16,569 nt of DNA from Planctomycetales bacterium (lineage in GTDB: Bacteria > Planctomycetota > Planctomycetia > Planctomycetales > Planctomycetaceae), in the NCBI GenBank assembly GCA_020050375.1, contig JAGVKR010000271.1, positions 1-16,569 on the forward strand. The letters run 5' to 3'. The notes below the pieces were generated by a model, which saw only the letters and a list, made by a program, of their open reading frames with translations, was not told the origin of the DNA and ran no database searches. Below, piece after piece: positions 16,550 through 16,569 of the stretch (position 1 is the stretch's first letter; every line of letters starts with the position of its first letter). A program made the translations under genes and the position numbers.

Positions 16550-16569
16550 GATCGCGTCTCCCCTCATGC

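Overview
The window is high-GC bacterial DNA with a gene set typical of Planctomycetes. This assignment is an inference from gene content and was not checked by any search. The supporting signs are many secreted proteins with signal peptides, a ceramidase-like protein, a SET-domain protein, a membrane-anchored coiled-coil protein with an unfamiliar C-terminal domain, loose gene packing and abundant palindromic repeats. No rRNA, tRNA, CRISPR array, phage module, transposase or recognisable defence operon was seen.

Layout. Positions 1-1506 (minus) hold the 5' part of a large alpha/beta-hydrolase gene that runs off the window; a likely sigma70-type promoter lies just upstream. Positions 1507-2279 hold no convincing gene, only several small palindromes. 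Then, on the plus strand, come a small membrane protein (2280), a secreted ceramidase-like enzyme (2726), a secreted thioredoxin-fold protein (4273) and a signal-bearing hypothetical protein (5425). A secreted HEXXH metallopeptidase (6242-7792, minus) is divergent from a secreted alkaline phosphatase (8061-9728, plus). A SET-domain methyltransferase (9865), a 60-residue hypothetical protein (10380-10562, minus), DNA polymerase I (10718-13648, minus), a coiled-coil envelope protein (14085-15662, plus) and a convergent secreted YHS-like protein (15539-16549, minus) follow. Most genes look like single transcription units, and I see no pathway linking them beyond a general theme of exported hydrolases and envelope proteins.

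The most striking content is the repeats. Arrays of degenerate 7-base units (forms tgcggag, gcttgag and tgacgaa) lie between genes, often as inverted pairs. They also lie inside genes: they are read in frame in the linker of DNA polymerase I and in the N-terminal half of the metallopeptidase, and one array supplies the stop codon of the alkaline phosphatase. Several other short hairpin families (cccaagc/gcttggg, C7/G7, gttggc/gccaac, a nested triple structure) are mixed in, again both between and inside genes. The polymerase linker holds elements of two unrelated families side by side.
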